Assembly (NCBI RefSeq): GCF_005877905.1
Contig: NZ_SWDV01000011.1
Span: 183,099-247,098 of the forward strand
Length of the DNA stretch: 64,000 bases
Direction: 5' to 3'
Source of the DNA: Pseudomonas nicosulfuronedens
Lineage (GTDB): Bacteria > Pseudomonadota > Gammaproteobacteria > Pseudomonadales > Pseudomonadaceae
Shown in pieces: positions 54,372 through 64,000 of this stretch. Made by a program: the position numbers and the translations under genes. The first letter of the stretch is position 1. Every line of letters starts with the position of its first letter. The notes beneath the pieces were generated by a model, which was given only the letters and a program-made list of their open reading frames with translations, was not told the DNA's origin and did not search any database.

Positions 54372-55454
54372 TCAATCACCGAGCGCGGCCAACTGGTCGG
54401 CCTGGAACTCTTGCAGCAGCGGCTCGATGACTTGCTCGACCGCGCCTTCCATCACTTCACCCAGGGAATAGAGGGTGAGGTTGATGCGGTGGTCGGTCAC
54501 CCGGCCCTGGGGGAAATTGTAGGTGCGGATACGCTCGGAGCGATCGCCCGAACCGACCAGCAGCTTGCGCGTGCTGGCGATCGCCTGCTGGGCCGCTGAC
54601 TGCTGCTGGTCGTTGAGCTTGGCCGCCAGCCAGGCCATGGCCTTGGCGCGGTTCTTGTGCTGCGAACGTTCCTCCTGGCACTCGACCACGATGCCCGACG
54701 GGATGTGCGTGATACGCACCGCCGAGTCAGTCTTGTTCACGTGCTGGCCGCCGGCGCCGGAGGAGCGATAGGTGTCCACGCGCAGATCGGCCGGGTTGAT
54801 CTCAATGGCCGCCTGCTCATCCGGCTCGGGCAGCACCGCCACGGTGCACGCGGAGGTATGGATGCGCCCCTGGGACTCGGTGGCCGGCACGCGCTGTACG
54901 CGGTGGGCGCCGGATTCGAACTTGAGCTTGGCGTAGACGCTCTCGCCCTCGACGCGAGCAATCACCTCTTTATAGCCGCCGTGCTCGCCTTCATTTTCGG
55001 ACATGATCTCCACGCGCCAGCCCTGCTTCTCGGCATAGCGCGAGTACATGCGGAACAAGTCGCCGGAGAAGATCGCCGCTTCGTCGCCGCCGGTGCCCGC
55101 GCGGATTTCCAGGAAGACGTTGCGGCCGTCATTGGGGTCCTTGGGCAGCAGCATGCGCTGCAGGCGATCCTCCAGGCCGACCAGCGCGGTCTTGGCCTCG
55201 GCGACTTCTTCCTCGGCCATTTCACGCAGGTCCGGGTCGCTGTCCTTGAGCAGCGCCTGGGCGCCCTCCAGGTCGGACTGCACCTTGCGGAACTCGCGGA
55301 AAGCGAGGATGACCGGCTCCACTTCCGCGTATTCACGGGAGTAGGCGCGGAACTTGGTCTGGTCGCTGATCACCTCGGCGTCGCCCAGCAGAGCGGTAAG
55401 CTCTTCGTAGCGGTCGCTGAGGATATCCAGCTTTTTCAGGAGGGACGCTTTCAT
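54372..55454 (-). CDS. prfA: peptide chain release factor 1
   Basis: A 360-residue release factor that reads UAA and UAG. The codon-recognition PxT motif is P190-A-T192 ([10 protein letters not shown]), and the catalytic GGQ is 235-237 ([10 protein letters not shown]). The start overlaps the hemA stop by 4 bp (55451-55454). Confidence 0.97.
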   Translation of the reverse strand: MKASLLKKLDILSDRYEELTALLGDAEVISDQTKFRAYSREYAEVEPVILAFREFRKVQSDLEGAQALLKDSDPDLREMAEEEVAEAKTALVGLEDRLQRMLLPKDPNDGRNVFLEIRAGTGGDEAAIFSGDLFRMYSRYAEKQGWRVEIMSENEGEHGGYKEVIARVEGESVYAKLKFESGAHRVQRVPATESQGRIHTSACTVAVLPEPDEQAAIEINPADLRVDTYRSSGAGGQHVNKTDSAVRITHIPSGIVVECQEERSQHKNRAKAMAWLAAKLNDQQQSAAQQAIASTRKLLVGSGDRSERIRTYNFPQGRVTDHRINLTLYSLGEVMEGAVEQVIEPLLQEFQADQLAALGD

Positions 55455-56719
55455 CGCTTGTCAGTGCCCTCCTCGAGGGCGAACAGTTCCTGCGCGACGG
55501 CCAGCGCATCGATGCGGCCCTCGGCGGAGAGTTTTTTCATCTGCACGCTGGGGGCATGCAGCAATTTATTGGTCAGGCCGCGGCTGAGCTGGGCGATGAC
55601 TTCCATCGGGTCAGCGCCGTTGGCCAGCAGGCGCTGGGCCTTCTGGGTTTCCTCGTCACGCAGGCGCTCGGCCTGCTGGCGGTAAGCGCGCAGTACATCC
55701 ACCGCGGCCAGCTCGCGCAGGCGCAGCATGAACTCGTGCACGCCATCGCCGACCAGTTCCTCGGCGGCCTGGGCGGCGCCCTGGCGGCTCTTGAGGTTTT
55801 CGGCGACTACTTCGTGAAGGTCATCGACGCTATAGAGGTAGACGTCTTCCAGCTCGCCAACCTCCGGCTCGATGTCACGCGGGACGGCGATATCGACCAT
55901 GAACATCGGCTTGTGACGGCGCTGTTTCAGCGCGCGCTCCACCGCTCCCTTGCCGAGGATCGGCAACTGGCTGGCAGTGGAACTGATGACGATATCGCTG
56001 TTGACCAGCTCATCCGGCATGTCCGCCAGCAGGATGGCGCGGGCGCCGAACTGCTCGGCCAGCAGGCTGGCACGCTCCAGGGTGCGGTTGGCGACCACGA
56101 TGCGCTTCACGCCCTGCTCGTGCAGGTGACGGGCGACCAGGGTGATGGTCTCGCCGGCGCCGATCAGCAACGCCTGGCTGCGACTCAGGTCGCTGAAGAT
56201 CTGCCGGGCCAGGCTGACCGCGGCGAAAGCCACGGACACCGGGTTCTCACCAATGGCGGTGTCGGTACGCACGGTCTTGGCGGTGCTGAAGGTGGCCTGG
56301 AACAGGCGCCCCAGCATCGGCCCGACGGTGCCGGCCTCACGCGCTACCGCGTAGGCGGACTTCATCTGCCCGAGGATCTGCGGCTCGCCCAGCACCATGG
56401 AATCCAGGCCCGCCGCGACGCGCATCATGTGGCGCACAGCTTCCTCATCCTGATGGACGTAGGCACAGGCGCGCAGGTCGTCGATCCCCAGGTTGTGGTA
56501 ATCGGCCAGCCACGCCAGCACGTCGCCGGAGTCCGGATGCTCGATCTCCAGGTAGAGCTCGCTGCGGTTGCAGGTGGAGAGGATCGCGGCTTCGCGGCTG
56601 GAAGTCAGCCTGCACAGCAGCTGCAGGGCCTCGACCATCTGCTCGGGAGTAAAAGCCACGCGCTCGCGGACGGCCACGGACGCGGTCTTGTGGTTGATGC
56701 CGAGGGCAATGAAGGCCAT
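55451..56719 (-). CDS. hemA: glutamyl-tRNA reductase HemA
   Basis: A 422-residue enzyme, first committed step of haem synthesis from glutamyl-tRNA. The catalytic cysteine is C50 in [10 protein letters not shown], and the NADPH-binding domain begins near residue 190 ([15 protein letters not shown]). First gene of the minus-strand operon; the upstream 188 bp are shared with the divergent TPR lipoprotein gene. Confidence 0.97.
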   Translation of the reverse strand: MAFIALGINHKTASVAVRERVAFTPEQMVEALQLLCRLTSSREAAILSTCNRSELYLEIEHPDSGDVLAWLADYHNLGIDDLRACAYVHQDEEAVRHMMRVAAGLDSMVLGEPQILGQMKSAYAVAREAGTVGPMLGRLFQATFSTAKTVRTDTAIGENPVSVAFAAVSLARQIFSDLSRSQALLIGAGETITLVARHLHEQGVKRIVVANRTLERASLLAEQFGARAILLADMPDELVNSDIVISSTASQLPILGKGAVERALKQRRHKPMFMVDIAVPRDIEPEVGELEDVYLYSVDDLHEVVAENLKSRQGAAQAAEELVGDGVHEFMLRLRELAAVDVLRAYRQQAERLRDEETQKAQRLLANGADPMEVIAQLSRGLTNKLLHAPSVQMKKLSAEGRIDALAVAQELFALEEGTDKR

Positions 56720-56907
56720 GCAGAATCGCTGATGCTGATCGGAAAGCCCGCAATTGTCCTACTTAGCCTTGTGAAGGACAACCACCCGCGACGTATCGCA
56801 CACTGCAAATCGCATAGAGGCCCGTAACGGGCGCTTGCCCATGGGATTGGCACTTTCCTTATGTCATGATGGTCCCATTTCGCAGGTCAGGCCCTCGTCC
56901 TTCCTCT

Positions 56908-58632
56908 ATGAACAAGTCTCTTGCGCTGCTGACTGCTCTGCTGCTGCTCGGCGGCTGCCAGTCTCTTACACAGAAAAACACCGACAGTGCTTCCACGGAG
57001 AAGGACAAGACCGCGGCTGCGCAGAAGAATCAGAAGTACGGCTCCTTCAGCGAGGACACGATGTTCTCGCTGCTCACCGCCGAGATCGCCGGACAGCGCA
57101 ACCGTTTCGATATCGCCCTCGCCAACTACGTCGAGCAGGCCAAGGAAACGCAGGACCCGGGAGTCGCCGAGCGCGCCTTCCGCATCGCCGAGTACCTGGG
57201 CGCCGACCAGGAAGCCCTGGACACCTCGCTGATCTGGGCCAAGGCCGCGCCGGACAACCTCGATGCCCAGCGCGCCGCTGCGATCCAGCTGGCGCGCACC
57301 GGCCAGTACGACGAATCCATGGTGTACATGGAGAAAGTCCTCAATGGACAGGGTGACACCCACTTCGACTTCCTCGCGCTATCGGCCGCCGAGACCGACC
57401 CGGACACCCGCGCCGGCCTGCTGCAGAGCTTCGACCGCCTGCTGAAGAAGTACCCCGACAACGGCCAGTTGCTGTTCGGCAAGGCCCTGCTGCTGCAGCA
57501 GGACGGTCGTCCGCAGGAGGCCCTGCACCTGCTGGAGGACAATTCCGCCAGCAAGCATGACGTCGCCCCTCTGCTGCTGCGCGCCCGCCTACTGCAGAGC
57601 ATGAAACGCAGCGACGAAGCGCTGCCGCTGCTCAAGAACGCCATCAAGGAACACCCGGACGACAAACGCGTCCACCTCGCCTACGCCCGCCTGCTGGTCG
57701 AACAGAACCGCCTGGAAGAGGCCAAGGCCGAGTTCTCCGCGCTGGTCGAGCAATTCCCCGATGATGACGACCTGCGTTTCTCCCTGGCGCTGGTCTGCCT
57801 CGAAGCCCAGGCCTGGGACGAGGCCAAGGTCTACTTGCAGGAACTGGTCGAGCGCGACAGCCATGTCGACTCCGCCCACTTCAACCTGGGCCGCCTGGCC
57901 GAGGAGCAGAAGGACCCGGAAACCGCGCTCAAGGAATACGCCCTCGTCGGTCCTGGCAACGACTTCCTCCCGGCCCAGTTGCGTTCGACCGAAATCCTGC
58001 TGGACCAGAAGCGCTATGACGACGCTTCGCGCCGCCTCGCCGAAACCCGCGCCCGCCAGCCGGACTACGCCATCCAGTTGTATCTGATCGAGGCGGAAGG
58101 CCTGTCCAACCGCGACCAGGTAGACCGCGCCTGGAGCGTCATCCAGCAGGGCCTCAAGCAGTTCCCGGATGACCTCAACCTGCTCTACACCCGCTCCATG
58201 CTCGCCGAGAAGCGCAACGACCTGGCGCAAATGGAGCAGGACCTGCGGCTGATCATCCAGCGCGAACCGGACAACGCCATGGCGCTCAACGCGCTGGGCT
58301 ACACCCTGGCCGACCGCACCACCCGCTACAGCGAAGCCCGCGACCTGATCCAGAAGGCCCACTCGCTGAACCCGGACGACCCGGCGATCCTCGACAGCCT
58401 GGGCTGGGTGAATTACCGCCTGGGCAACCTCAGCGAAGCGGAAACCTACCTGCGCAAGGCGCTGGAACGCTTCCCCGACCACGAAGTGGCCGCGCACCTG
58501 GGCGAAGTACTCTGGGCCCAGGGCAAGCAGAGCGAAGCCCGCAAGGTCTGGGCCACCGCCCTGCAAAGCCAGCCTGACAGCGCCGTCCTGCGTGACACCA
58601 TGCTGCGCCTGACCGGCTCCGGAACCCTCTGA
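56908..58632 (+). CDS. TPR-repeat lipoprotein (PA4667-like)
   Basis: A 574-residue lipoprotein (lipobox LLGGC, C17) made of about a dozen tetratricopeptide repeats, for example PDDKRVHLAYARLLVEQNRLEEAKAEFSALVEQFP and NPDDPAILDSLGWVNYRLGNLSEAETYLRKALERFP. Upstream frames add residues without a lipoprotein signal, so ATG 56908 is used. It is 3 bp before lolB. Such repeats mediate protein-protein contacts at the outer membrane; a link to lipoprotein or envelope assembly is inferred from lolB. Confidence 0.88.
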   Translation: MNKSLALLTALLLLGGCQSLTQKNTDSASTEKDKTAAAQKNQKYGSFSEDTMFSLLTAEIAGQRNRFDIALANYVEQAKETQDPGVAERAFRIAEYLGADQEALDTSLIWAKAAPDNLDAQRAAAIQLARTGQYDESMVYMEKVLNGQGDTHFDFLALSAAETDPDTRAGLLQSFDRLLKKYPDNGQLLFGKALLLQQDGRPQEALHLLEDNSASKHDVAPLLLRARLLQSMKRSDEALPLLKNAIKEHPDDKRVHLAYARLLVEQNRLEEAKAEFSALVEQFPDDDDLRFSLALVCLEAQAWDEAKVYLQELVERDSHVDSAHFNLGRLAEEQKDPETALKEYALVGPGNDFLPAQLRSTEILLDQKRYDDASRRLAETRARQPDYAIQLYLIEAEGLSNRDQVDRAWSVIQQGLKQFPDDLNLLYTRSMLAEKRNDLAQMEQDLRLIIQREPDNAMALNALGYTLADRTTRYSEARDLIQKAHSLNPDDPAILDSLGWVNYRLGNLSEAETYLRKALERFPDHEVAAHLGEVLWAQGKQSEARKVWATALQSQPDSAVLRDTMLRLTGSGTL

Positions 58633-58635
58633 TTT

Positions 58636-59277
58636 ATGCGTTTACGTCACCTGATCGGCGCCGCCGCGCTTGCCCTGCTCGCCGGCTGCTCCAGCTTCGG
58701 CACCCACGAAGCCCTGGAAGGCCAGGGCAACGCCACCGCCTGGAATGCCCACAAGGCGCGCATCGCCACTCTCGACGGCTGGCAAATCGACGGCAAGGTC
58801 GGCATCCGCGCCCCCAAGGATTCCGGCAGCGGCACCCTGTTCTGGCTGCAGCGCCAGGACTACTACGACATCCGCCTCTCCGGCCCGCTGGGCCGCGGCG
58901 CCGCACGCCTGACCGGGCGTGAAGGCGCAGTAACCCTCGAAGTCGCAGGGCAAGGCCGCTTTGAAGCCGCCTCCCCCGAAGAATTGCTGGAACAGCAGAT
59001 GGGCTGGCGCCTGCCGGTATCCCACCTGCTCTGGTGGATTCGCGGCCTGCCCGCGCCGGACAGCAAGAGCCGCCTGACCCTGGACGGCGACAGCCGCCTG
59101 GCCAAGCTGCAGCAGGACGGCTGGGACGTGGAGTACACCCGCTACAGCGAGCAGAACGGTTACTGGTTGCCTGAGCGCCTGAAGCTGCACGGCCAGGACC
59201 TCGATGTCACCCTGGTGGTAAAGACCTGGCAGCCACGCCAGCTCGGCACCCAATCGAGCAACGCAGGCCAGCAGTGA
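58636..59277 (+). CDS. lolB: outer-membrane lipoprotein receptor LolB
   Basis: A 213-residue lipoprotein (C18 in LLAGC) that receives lipoproteins from LolA and inserts them into the outer membrane. The half-barrel core begins [38 protein letters not shown], and the conserved [11 protein letters not shown] follows. It is one base from ispE and 3 bp after the TPR gene, the usual lolB-ispE-prs order of gammaproteobacteria. Confidence 0.95.
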   Translation: MRLRHLIGAAALALLAGCSSFGTHEALEGQGNATAWNAHKARIATLDGWQIDGKVGIRAPKDSGSGTLFWLQRQDYYDIRLSGPLGRGAARLTGREGAVTLEVAGQGRFEAASPEELLEQQMGWRLPVSHLLWWIRGLPAPDSKSRLTLDGDSRLAKLQQDGWDVEYTRYSEQNGYWLPERLKLHGQDLDVTLVVKTWQPRQLGTQSSNAGQQ

Positions 59278-59278
59278 C

Positions 59279-60127
59279 ATGCAGGACCGACTGACCCTGC
59301 CGGCACCGGCCAAGCTCAACCTGTTCCTGCACATCACCGGCCGTCGCGCCGACGGCTACCACGAGCTGCAGACACTCTTCCAGTTCCTCGACCACGGCGA
59401 CGAATTGCAATTCGCCGTGCGCGAGGACGGCGAAATCTGCCTGAACACCGAGATCGAAGGTGTTCCGCACGACAGCAATTTGATCGTCAAGGCCGCCCGC
59501 CGGCTGCAGGAACAATCGGGCTGCCAGCTGGGCGTCGACATCTGGCTGGACAAACGCCTGCCCATGGGCGGAGGCATCGGCGGCGGCAGCTCCGACGCAG
59601 CCACCACCCTGCTTGCGCTGAATCACCTGTGGCAGCTGAACTGGAGCGAGGACCGCCTCGCGGCACTGGGCCTGAGCCTTGGCGCCGACGTCCCGGTATT
59701 CGTGCGCGGCCGCGCGGCATTTGCCGAAGGCGTCGGCGAGCAGCTCACGCCGGTTGAACTCGAAGAGCCCTGGTTCCTCGTCGTCGTGCCGCAAGTCTTT
59801 GTCTCCACAGCAGAAGTTTTCTCCGATCCCGAGTTGACACGGGATACTCCGCCCATTAAAGTTCGCAGCCTTCTCGGGGTGGACGGTCATAACGACTGCC
59901 AGCCGGTCGTCGAGAAGCGTTACCCGGATGTACGTAACGCACTGATCCAGCTAGGTAAATTTACCCAAGCGAGATTGACCGGCACCGGAGCTTGTGTGTT
60001 TGGGAGCTTCCCAAACAAGGGCGATGCTGATAAAGTTCGCCGCCAACTTCCGGCCACTCTGCCGAGTTTTGTTGCCCAGGGCCGTAACATCTCGATGTTG
60101 CACCGAAAGCTGCAAAGCCTGGACTGA
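59279..60127 (+). CDS. ispE: 4-diphosphocytidyl-2-C-methyl-D-erythritol kinase IspE
   Basis: A 282-residue GHMP kinase of the MEP isoprenoid pathway. ATP-binding [17 protein letters not shown] is at 95-110, with K12 in [12 protein letters not shown] near the N-terminus. The coding sequence near the 3' end has lower GC than its neighbours (around 59930-60020) but the family is unaffected. Confidence 0.95.
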   Translation: MQDRLTLPAPAKLNLFLHITGRRADGYHELQTLFQFLDHGDELQFAVREDGEICLNTEIEGVPHDSNLIVKAARRLQEQSGCQLGVDIWLDKRLPMGGGIGGGSSDAATTLLALNHLWQLNWSEDRLAALGLSLGADVPVFVRGRAAFAEGVGEQLTPVELEEPWFLVVVPQVFVSTAEVFSDPELTRDTPPIKVRSLLGVDGHNDCQPVVEKRYPDVRNALIQLGKFTQARLTGTGACVFGSFPNKGDADKVRRQLPATLPSFVAQGRNISMLHRKLQSLD

Positions 60128-60158
60128 GAAGACAGCAGTGTCATCGGTTGTACGCTAC

Positions 60159-60233
60159 AGGGGCGTCGCCAAGCGGTAAGGCAGCAGGTTTTGATCCTGC
60201 CATGCGTTGGTTCGAATCCAGCCGCCCCTGCCA
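60159..60233 (+). tRNA. tRNA-Gln (TTG)
   Basis: A 75-base tRNA with CCA encoded. Acceptor AGGGGCG (60159-60165) pairs with CGCCCCT (60223-60229). The anticodon stem GCAGG/CCTGC closes a 7-base loop TTTTGAT with anticodon TTG at 60191-60193. The T-arm TTCGAATCC is normal. Placement between ispE and prs is as in other pseudomonads. Confidence 0.96.
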
Positions 60234-60285
60234 TTTTCTTCTGGCTCAACCGGGCCTACCCTCAAGCCGACACAGGTACCGCAGC

Positions 60286-61227
60286 GTGTCCAAAATGATG
60301 GTTTTCACGGGGAACGCCAACCCCGATCTGGCACGCCGTGTCGTACGGCAGCTGCACATCCCCCTCGGTGACGTCTCTGTCGGTAAATTCTCCGACGGCG
60401 AGATCAGCGTTGAGATCAACGAAAACGTTCGTGGTAAGGACGTCTTCCTGATTCAACCGACCTGCGCACCGACCAACGACAACCTGATGGAACTGGTGGT
60501 GATGGCCGATGCCTTCCGCCGTTCCTCGGCGACTCGTATCACGGCAGTCATCCCCTACTTCGGTTACGCCCGCCAGGATCGCCGTCCGCGTTCCGCTCGC
60601 GTGGCGATCAGCGCCAAAGTCGTTGCCGACATGCTGACCGTCGTAGGCGTCAACCGTGTTCTCACCGTTGACCTGCATGCCGACCAGATCCAGGGCTTCT
60701 TCGATATCCCCGTCGACAACATCTACGGCTCGCCCGTACTGGTCGACGACATCGAAGACCAGCGCTTCGAGAACCTGATGATCGTCTCCCCGGACATCGG
60801 CGGCGTGGTGCGCGCTCGCGCCGTCGCCAAATCCCTAGGCGTCGACCTAGCCATCATCGACAAGCGTCGTCCGAAGGCCAACCAGTCCGAAGTCATGCAC
60901 ATCATCGGTGATGTCGAAGGCCGTACCTGCGTACTGGTCGACGACATGGTCGATACCGCTGGCACCCTCGGCCACGCCGCCAAAGCTCTGAAAGAGCACG
61001 GCGCCGCCAAGGTCATCGCCTACTGCACCCACCCGGTGCTGTCCGGCCGCGCCATCGAGAACATCGAGAATTCCGTACTGGACGAGCTGGTGGTGACCAA
61101 CACCATCCCGCTGTCTGCTGCTGCACAAGCCTGTGGCCGCATCCGCCAACTGGACATCGCTCCGGTTGTCGCTGAAGCCATGCGCCGCATCAGCAATGAA
61201 GAATCGATCAGCGCCATGTTCCGCTAA
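60286..61227 (+). CDS. prs: ribose-phosphate pyrophosphokinase
   Basis: A 313-residue enzyme making PRPP. The PRPP-binding loop is [12 protein letters not shown]. The start is GTG at 60286, giving (M)[18 protein letters not shown], the exact family N-terminus; the frame runs on through the tRNA but is not used. Length is standard. Confidence 0.96.
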   Translation: MSKMMVFTGNANPDLARRVVRQLHIPLGDVSVGKFSDGEISVEINENVRGKDVFLIQPTCAPTNDNLMELVVMADAFRRSSATRITAVIPYFGYARQDRRPRSARVAISAKVVADMLTVVGVNRVLTVDLHADQIQGFFDIPVDNIYGSPVLVDDIEDQRFENLMIVSPDIGGVVRARAVAKSLGVDLAIIDKRRPKANQSEVMHIIGDVEGRTCVLVDDMVDTAGTLGHAAKALKEHGAAKVIAYCTHPVLSGRAIENIENSVLDELVVTNTIPLSAAAQACGRIRQLDIAPVVAEAMRRISNEESISAMFR

Positions 61228-61251
61228 GGCGGAACAGCGCTGACGTAAAGC

Positions 61252-61316
61252 GCCCCGTCACGTCGATGGGGCATTAGCAAAATCGCCCGAACGCTGGTCG
61301 CAAGCGTCCGGGCGAT
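61252..61316 (+). terminator. two hairpins between prs and rplY
   Basis: GCCCC (61252-61256) pairs with GGGGC (61268-61272). Next, ATCGCCCG-A-ACGCT (61282-61295) pairs with AGCGT-C-CGGGCGAT (61303-61316), a 13-bp stem with one mismatch. No T-run follows, so the second may be an attenuator or processing site, not a full stop. Confidence 0.5.
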
Positions 61317-61339
61317 CTTGTCATTTTGGAGATACTCAA

Positions 61340-61954
61340 ATGGTTGATTTTGTACTCAATGCTCAAGAGCGTTCCGACCTGGGGAAAGGTGCGAGCCGCC
61401 GCCTGCGTCGTAATGCCGGTCTGATCCCGGCTGTGGTCTACGGTGGCGAGAAAGCCCCGCAATCCCTGACCCTGGAACTGCGTGAAATTTCCAAGCTGCT
61501 GGAAAACGAGGCTGCCTTCAGCCACGTGATCACCCTGAACGTCGGTGCCGCCAAGGAAACCGTACTGATCAAGGCCCTGCAGCGTCACCCGTCCAAGGGT
61601 TTCGTCATGCACGCTGACTTCCAGCGCGTCGTTGCCGGCCAGAAACTGACCGCTCACGTACCGCTGCACTTCATCAACGAAGCCACCGCTGTTGGCGTCA
61701 AGGTTGGTGGCGGCGAGATCTCCCACGTGATCGCCGAAGTCGAAGTTTCGTGCCTGCCGAAAGACCTGCCGGAATTCATCGAAGTCGACCTGGCCAAGGT
61801 AGAACTGGGCCAGATCGTTCACCTGTCCGACCTGAAACTGCCGAAAGGCGTAGAGCTGGTGCAACTGGCCCACGGTAACGACCTGGCCGTCGCCAACATC
61901 CACGCTTCCCGCGTAGTGAAAGAAGAAGGTGAAGGCGAAGCTGCTGCCGAGTAA
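61340..61954 (+). CDS. rplY: 50S ribosomal protein L25, CTC form
   Basis: A 204-residue protein with the long CTC (general stress) form of L25. Residues 1-95 are the 5S-rRNA-binding part ([26 protein letters not shown]), and 96-204 the TL5-like C-terminal domain ending in an acidic tail ([10 protein letters not shown]). GGAG lies 9 bp before the ATG. It precedes pth, the usual order. Confidence 0.96.
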   Translation: MVDFVLNAQERSDLGKGASRRLRRNAGLIPAVVYGGEKAPQSLTLELREISKLLENEAAFSHVITLNVGAAKETVLIKALQRHPSKGFVMHADFQRVVAGQKLTAHVPLHFINEATAVGVKVGGGEISHVIAEVEVSCLPKDLPEFIEVDLAKVELGQIVHLSDLKLPKGVELVQLAHGNDLAVANIHASRVVKEEGEGEAAAE

Positions 61955-61992
61955 TCGCGCGCACCATTGCCTTTAAGGAAGGGGCCCCCGTC

Positions 61993-62577
61993 GTGACTGC
62001 CGTACAACTGATCGTTGGCCTGGGAAATCCAGGCCCTGAATACGACCAGACCCGGCATAACGCGGGGGCCCTTTTCGTTGAGCGGCTGGCGGACGCGCAA
62101 CGCGCGAACCTGTCTCTCGACAAGAAGTACTTCGGCCTCGTCGGCAAGTTCAGCCACAAGGGCCGCGACGTTCGTCTGCTCATCCCCACCACCTACATGA
62201 ACCGCAGCGGCCAGGCCGTGGCGGCGCTCGCCGGATTCTTCCGCATTCCGGTCGAAGCCATCCTGGTGGCCCACGACGAACTCGACATGCCTCCCGGCGT
62301 CGCCAAGCTCAAGAAGGGCGGCGGACACGGCGGGCACAACGGGCTGCGCGACATCATCGCCCAACTCGGCAACCAGAACGGTTTCCATCGCCTGCGGCTT
62401 GGCATCGGCCATCCGGGGCACAGCAGCCTGGTCTCCGGCTTCGTCCTCGGCCGCGCCCCGCGCTCCGAGCAGGAACTGCTCGACACCAGCATCGACTCCG
62501 CCCTCGGCGTGCTGCCAGAAATGCTCGACGGGGACTGGACCCGCGCGATGCAGAAGCTGCACAGCCAGAAGGCCTGA
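61993..62577 (+). CDS. pth: peptidyl-tRNA hydrolase
   Basis: A 194-residue enzyme that frees tRNA from stalled peptidyl-tRNA. Catalytic H22 lies in [25 protein letters not shown] and [11 protein letters not shown] are the other conserved segments. The start is GTG at 61993 with AAGGAAGGGG upstream. Confidence 0.95.
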   Translation: MTAVQLIVGLGNPGPEYDQTRHNAGALFVERLADAQRANLSLDKKYFGLVGKFSHKGRDVRLLIPTTYMNRSGQAVAALAGFFRIPVEAILVAHDELDMPPGVAKLKKGGGHGGHNGLRDIIAQLGNQNGFHRLRLGIGHPGHSSLVSGFVLGRAPRSEQELLDTSIDSALGVLPEMLDGDWTRAMQKLHSQKA

Positions 62578-62617
62578 TCACACCTCTATTTCCGCCACCT
62601 GGCGCGAGGGACCTAGC

Positions 62618-63718
62618 ATGGGATTCAATTGCGGCATCGTCGGCCTGCCCAACGTCGGCAAGTCCACCCTGTTCAACGCCCTGACCAAATCCGGCATCGC
62701 GGCGGAAAACTTCCCCTTCTGCACCATCGAGCCGAACAGCGGCATCGTTCCGATGCCCGACGCCCGCCTCGATGCGCTGGCCGAGATCGTCAAGCCCGAG
62801 CGCGTGATCCCGACCACCATGGAGTTCGTCGACATCGCCGGCCTGGTAGCGGGCGCCTCCAAGGGTGAAGGCCTGGGCAACAAGTTCCTCGCCAACATCC
62901 GCGAGACCGACGCCATCGCCCACGTCGTGCGCTGCTTCGAAGACGAGAACGTCATCCACGTCTCCAACAGCGTTGACCCCAAGCGCGACATCGAGATCAT
63001 CGACCTCGAACTGATCTTCGCCGACCTCGACAGCTGCGAGAAGCAACTGCAGAAGGTCGCGCGCAATGCCAAGGGTGGCGACAAGGACGCCCTGGTGCAG
63101 AAAGCCCTGCTGGAAAAGCTCATCCCCCACTTCACCGAAGGCAAACCTGCCCGCTCGCTGATGAAGAACATGGGCGATGACGAGAAACGCGTCGTACGCG
63201 GCTTCCACCTGCTGACCAGCAAGCCGGTCATGTACATCGCCAACGTCGCCGAAGACGGCTTCGAGAACAACCCGCACCTGGACGTCGTGCGCGCCATCGC
63301 CGAAGAAGAAGGCGCAATGGTCGTGCCAGTGTGCAACAAGATCGAAGCCGAGATCGCCGAACTGGACGACGGCGAAGAGAAGGACATGTTCCTCGAATCC
63401 CTCGGCCTCGAAGAGCCCGGCCTGAACCGCGTGATCCGTGCCGGCTACGAACTGCTGCACCTGCAGACCTACTTCACCGCCGGTGTGAAGGAAGTTCGCG
63501 CCTGGACCGTCCGCGTCGGCGCCACCGCCCCCCAGGCCGCCGCCGTGATCCACACCGACTTCGAGAAAGGCTTTATCCGCGCCGAGGTCGTCGCCTACGA
63601 CGACTTCATCCAGTTCAAGGGCGAACAGGGCGCGAAAGAAGCCGGCAAATGGCGCCTGGAAGGCAAGGACTACATCGTCAAGGACGGCGACGTGATGCAC
63701 TTCCGCTTCAACGTCTAA
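62618..63718 (+). CDS. ychF: ribosome-associated GTPase/ATPase YchF
   Basis: A 366-residue OBG-family protein. Its P-loop is [14 protein letters not shown] (about 8-21), and the C-terminal TGS domain is present ([20 protein letters not shown]). YchF (OLA1-type) prefers ATP and affects stress translation. The start at 62618 has GAGGGA upstream; a longer frame begins inside pth and is not used. Last gene of the run. Confidence 0.96.
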   Translation: MGFNCGIVGLPNVGKSTLFNALTKSGIAAENFPFCTIEPNSGIVPMPDARLDALAEIVKPERVIPTTMEFVDIAGLVAGASKGEGLGNKFLANIRETDAIAHVVRCFEDENVIHVSNSVDPKRDIEIIDLELIFADLDSCEKQLQKVARNAKGGDKDALVQKALLEKLIPHFTEGKPARSLMKNMGDDEKRVVRGFHLLTSKPVMYIANVAEDGFENNPHLDVVRAIAEEEGAMVVPVCNKIEAEIAELDDGEEKDMFLESLGLEEPGLNRVIRAGYELLHLQTYFTAGVKEVRAWTVRVGATAPQAAAVIHTDFEKGFIRAEVVAYDDFIQFKGEQGAKEAGKWRLEGKDYIVKDGDVMHFRFNV

Positions 63719-63734
63719 GCACCTGCCAGACCCG

Positions 63735-63765
63735 AAAAAGCCCCGGCAACCCGCCGGGGCTTTTT
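63735..63765 (+). terminator. terminator of the lolB-ychF region
   Basis: AAAAAGCCCCGGC and GCCGGGGCTTTTT form a strong stem (63735-63747 with 63753-63765), with a 5-base loop. Confidence 0.94.
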
Positions 63766-63856
63766 CATAGGGGCGCCCTGCCCTGCCGCTCATCGCGAAA
63801 ATCTTGCCCAGCCGGCTAAACGATTGATAGATCAGAACAATATTCAAGAAAAGGGG

Positions 63857-63886
63857 TTGACACCCCCCCTCGATCTGCGGAAAATG
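63857..63886 (+). promoter_or_regulatory. promoter of tRNA-Met
   Basis: TTGACA (63857-63862) with AAAATG (63881-63886) 18 bp later, then a GC-rich GCGCGC discriminator. The GC discriminator is typical of stringently controlled tRNA promoters. Confidence 0.55.
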
Positions 63887-63896
63887 CGCGCCACTC

Positions 63897-63973
63897 GGCT
63901 ACATAGCTCAGTCGGTTAGAGCGCAGCATTCATAATGCTGATGTCCCAGGTTCAAGTCCCGGTGTAGCCACCA
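63897..63973 (+). tRNA. tRNA-Met (CAT)
   Basis: A 77-base tRNA with encoded CCA. Acceptor GGCTACA (63897-63903) pairs with TGTAGCC (63963-63969); the anticodon loop TTCATAA has CAT at 63931-63933. The GGCTAC acceptor is that of elongator methionine tRNA; an Ile2-type CAT tRNA is less likely because its acceptor differs. Confidence 0.93.
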
Positions 63974-64000
63974 TACAAAACAACGGGTTAGCGAAAGCTA

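Noticed and set aside
60146..60156. TTGTAC at 60149 before tRNA-Gln as a further LitR-type box
   Set aside because: Single, followed by GCT rather than A, and no partner 18 bp away; likely a promoter remnant.

Overview
The window is chromosomal DNA from a high-GC Pseudomonas of the P. aeruginosa lineage, though not P. aeruginosa itself. Its gene content and order match, from my knowledge of PAO1, three separate PAO1 blocks: about PA4350-PA4375 (olsBA, a universal stress protein, a pyeR-pyeM-xenB-like operon, feoABC, argP/argO, sodB, bifA, imelysin genes, mexVW), the minor-pilin cluster PA4550-PA4556, and PA4654-PA4673 (MFS, hemH, phr, pagL, murI, prfA, hemA, lolB, ispE, prs, rplY, pth, ychF). 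Here they are joined in one 64 kb stretch. Short REP-type palindromes built on GTAGGAGCGAGCTTGC lie in many gaps, including both edges of the pilin block. I see no prophage, insertion sequence, integrase or CRISPR array. The exciting candidates are therefore regulatory or small-operon observations, not a large mobile system.

Region 1 (1-7.6 kb): a YceI protein, a small Cys-containing membrane protein overlapping a serine hydrolase, a stand-alone oxygen-binding di-iron (beta-lactamase fold) protein, a short acyl-CoA-dehydrogenase-like protein, the ornithine-lipid genes olsB-olsA, and a universal stress protein with an Anr-type box. An ACP-phosphodiesterase-like gene and an ArsR regulator diverge from a palindromic operator region. 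Region 2 (7.6-20.2 kb): pyeR-pyeM-xenB, then feoA-feoB-feoC (minus strand) behind a Fur box, a coiled-coil membrane protein, two oxidoreductases, argP divergent from an ACT-domain gene and argO, and sodB. Region 3 (20.2-34.3 kb): bifA (TTG start, degenerate GGDQF, intact EAL), then a Fur-box-preceded imelysin / di-haem oxidoreductase / imelysin / DUF1513 set for periplasmic iron, a chemoreceptor, and the mexV-mexW RND pump.

Region 4 (34.3-41.4 kb): the type IV pilus minor pilin operon fimU-pilV-pilW-pilX-pilY1-pilE, tightly overlapped and without pilY2. Region 5 (41.4-51.3 kb): a WG-repeat protein, a Spinster-type MFS transporter, hemH and a TIGR01777 epimerase on the minus strand. Facing them on the plus strand are a renalase-like flavoprotein, a DUF523/DUF1722 protein, a MerR regulator and a class I photolyase. 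Three pairs of TTGTACA boxes, each pair with exactly 18 bp start-to-start spacing, precede the flavoprotein and the DUF523 gene; this looks like a light or photo-oxidative stress regulon.

Region 6 (51.3-64 kb): housekeeping genes. The minus-strand hemA-prfA-prmC-moeB-murI run is followed by pagL. It is divergent from a TPR lipoprotein-lolB-ispE-tRNA-Gln-prs-rplY-pth-ychF run that ends with a strong terminator and a tRNA-Met gene. Start codons were chosen by ribosome-binding site, overlap and family length; references to PAO1 and to families are from memory, not from a search.
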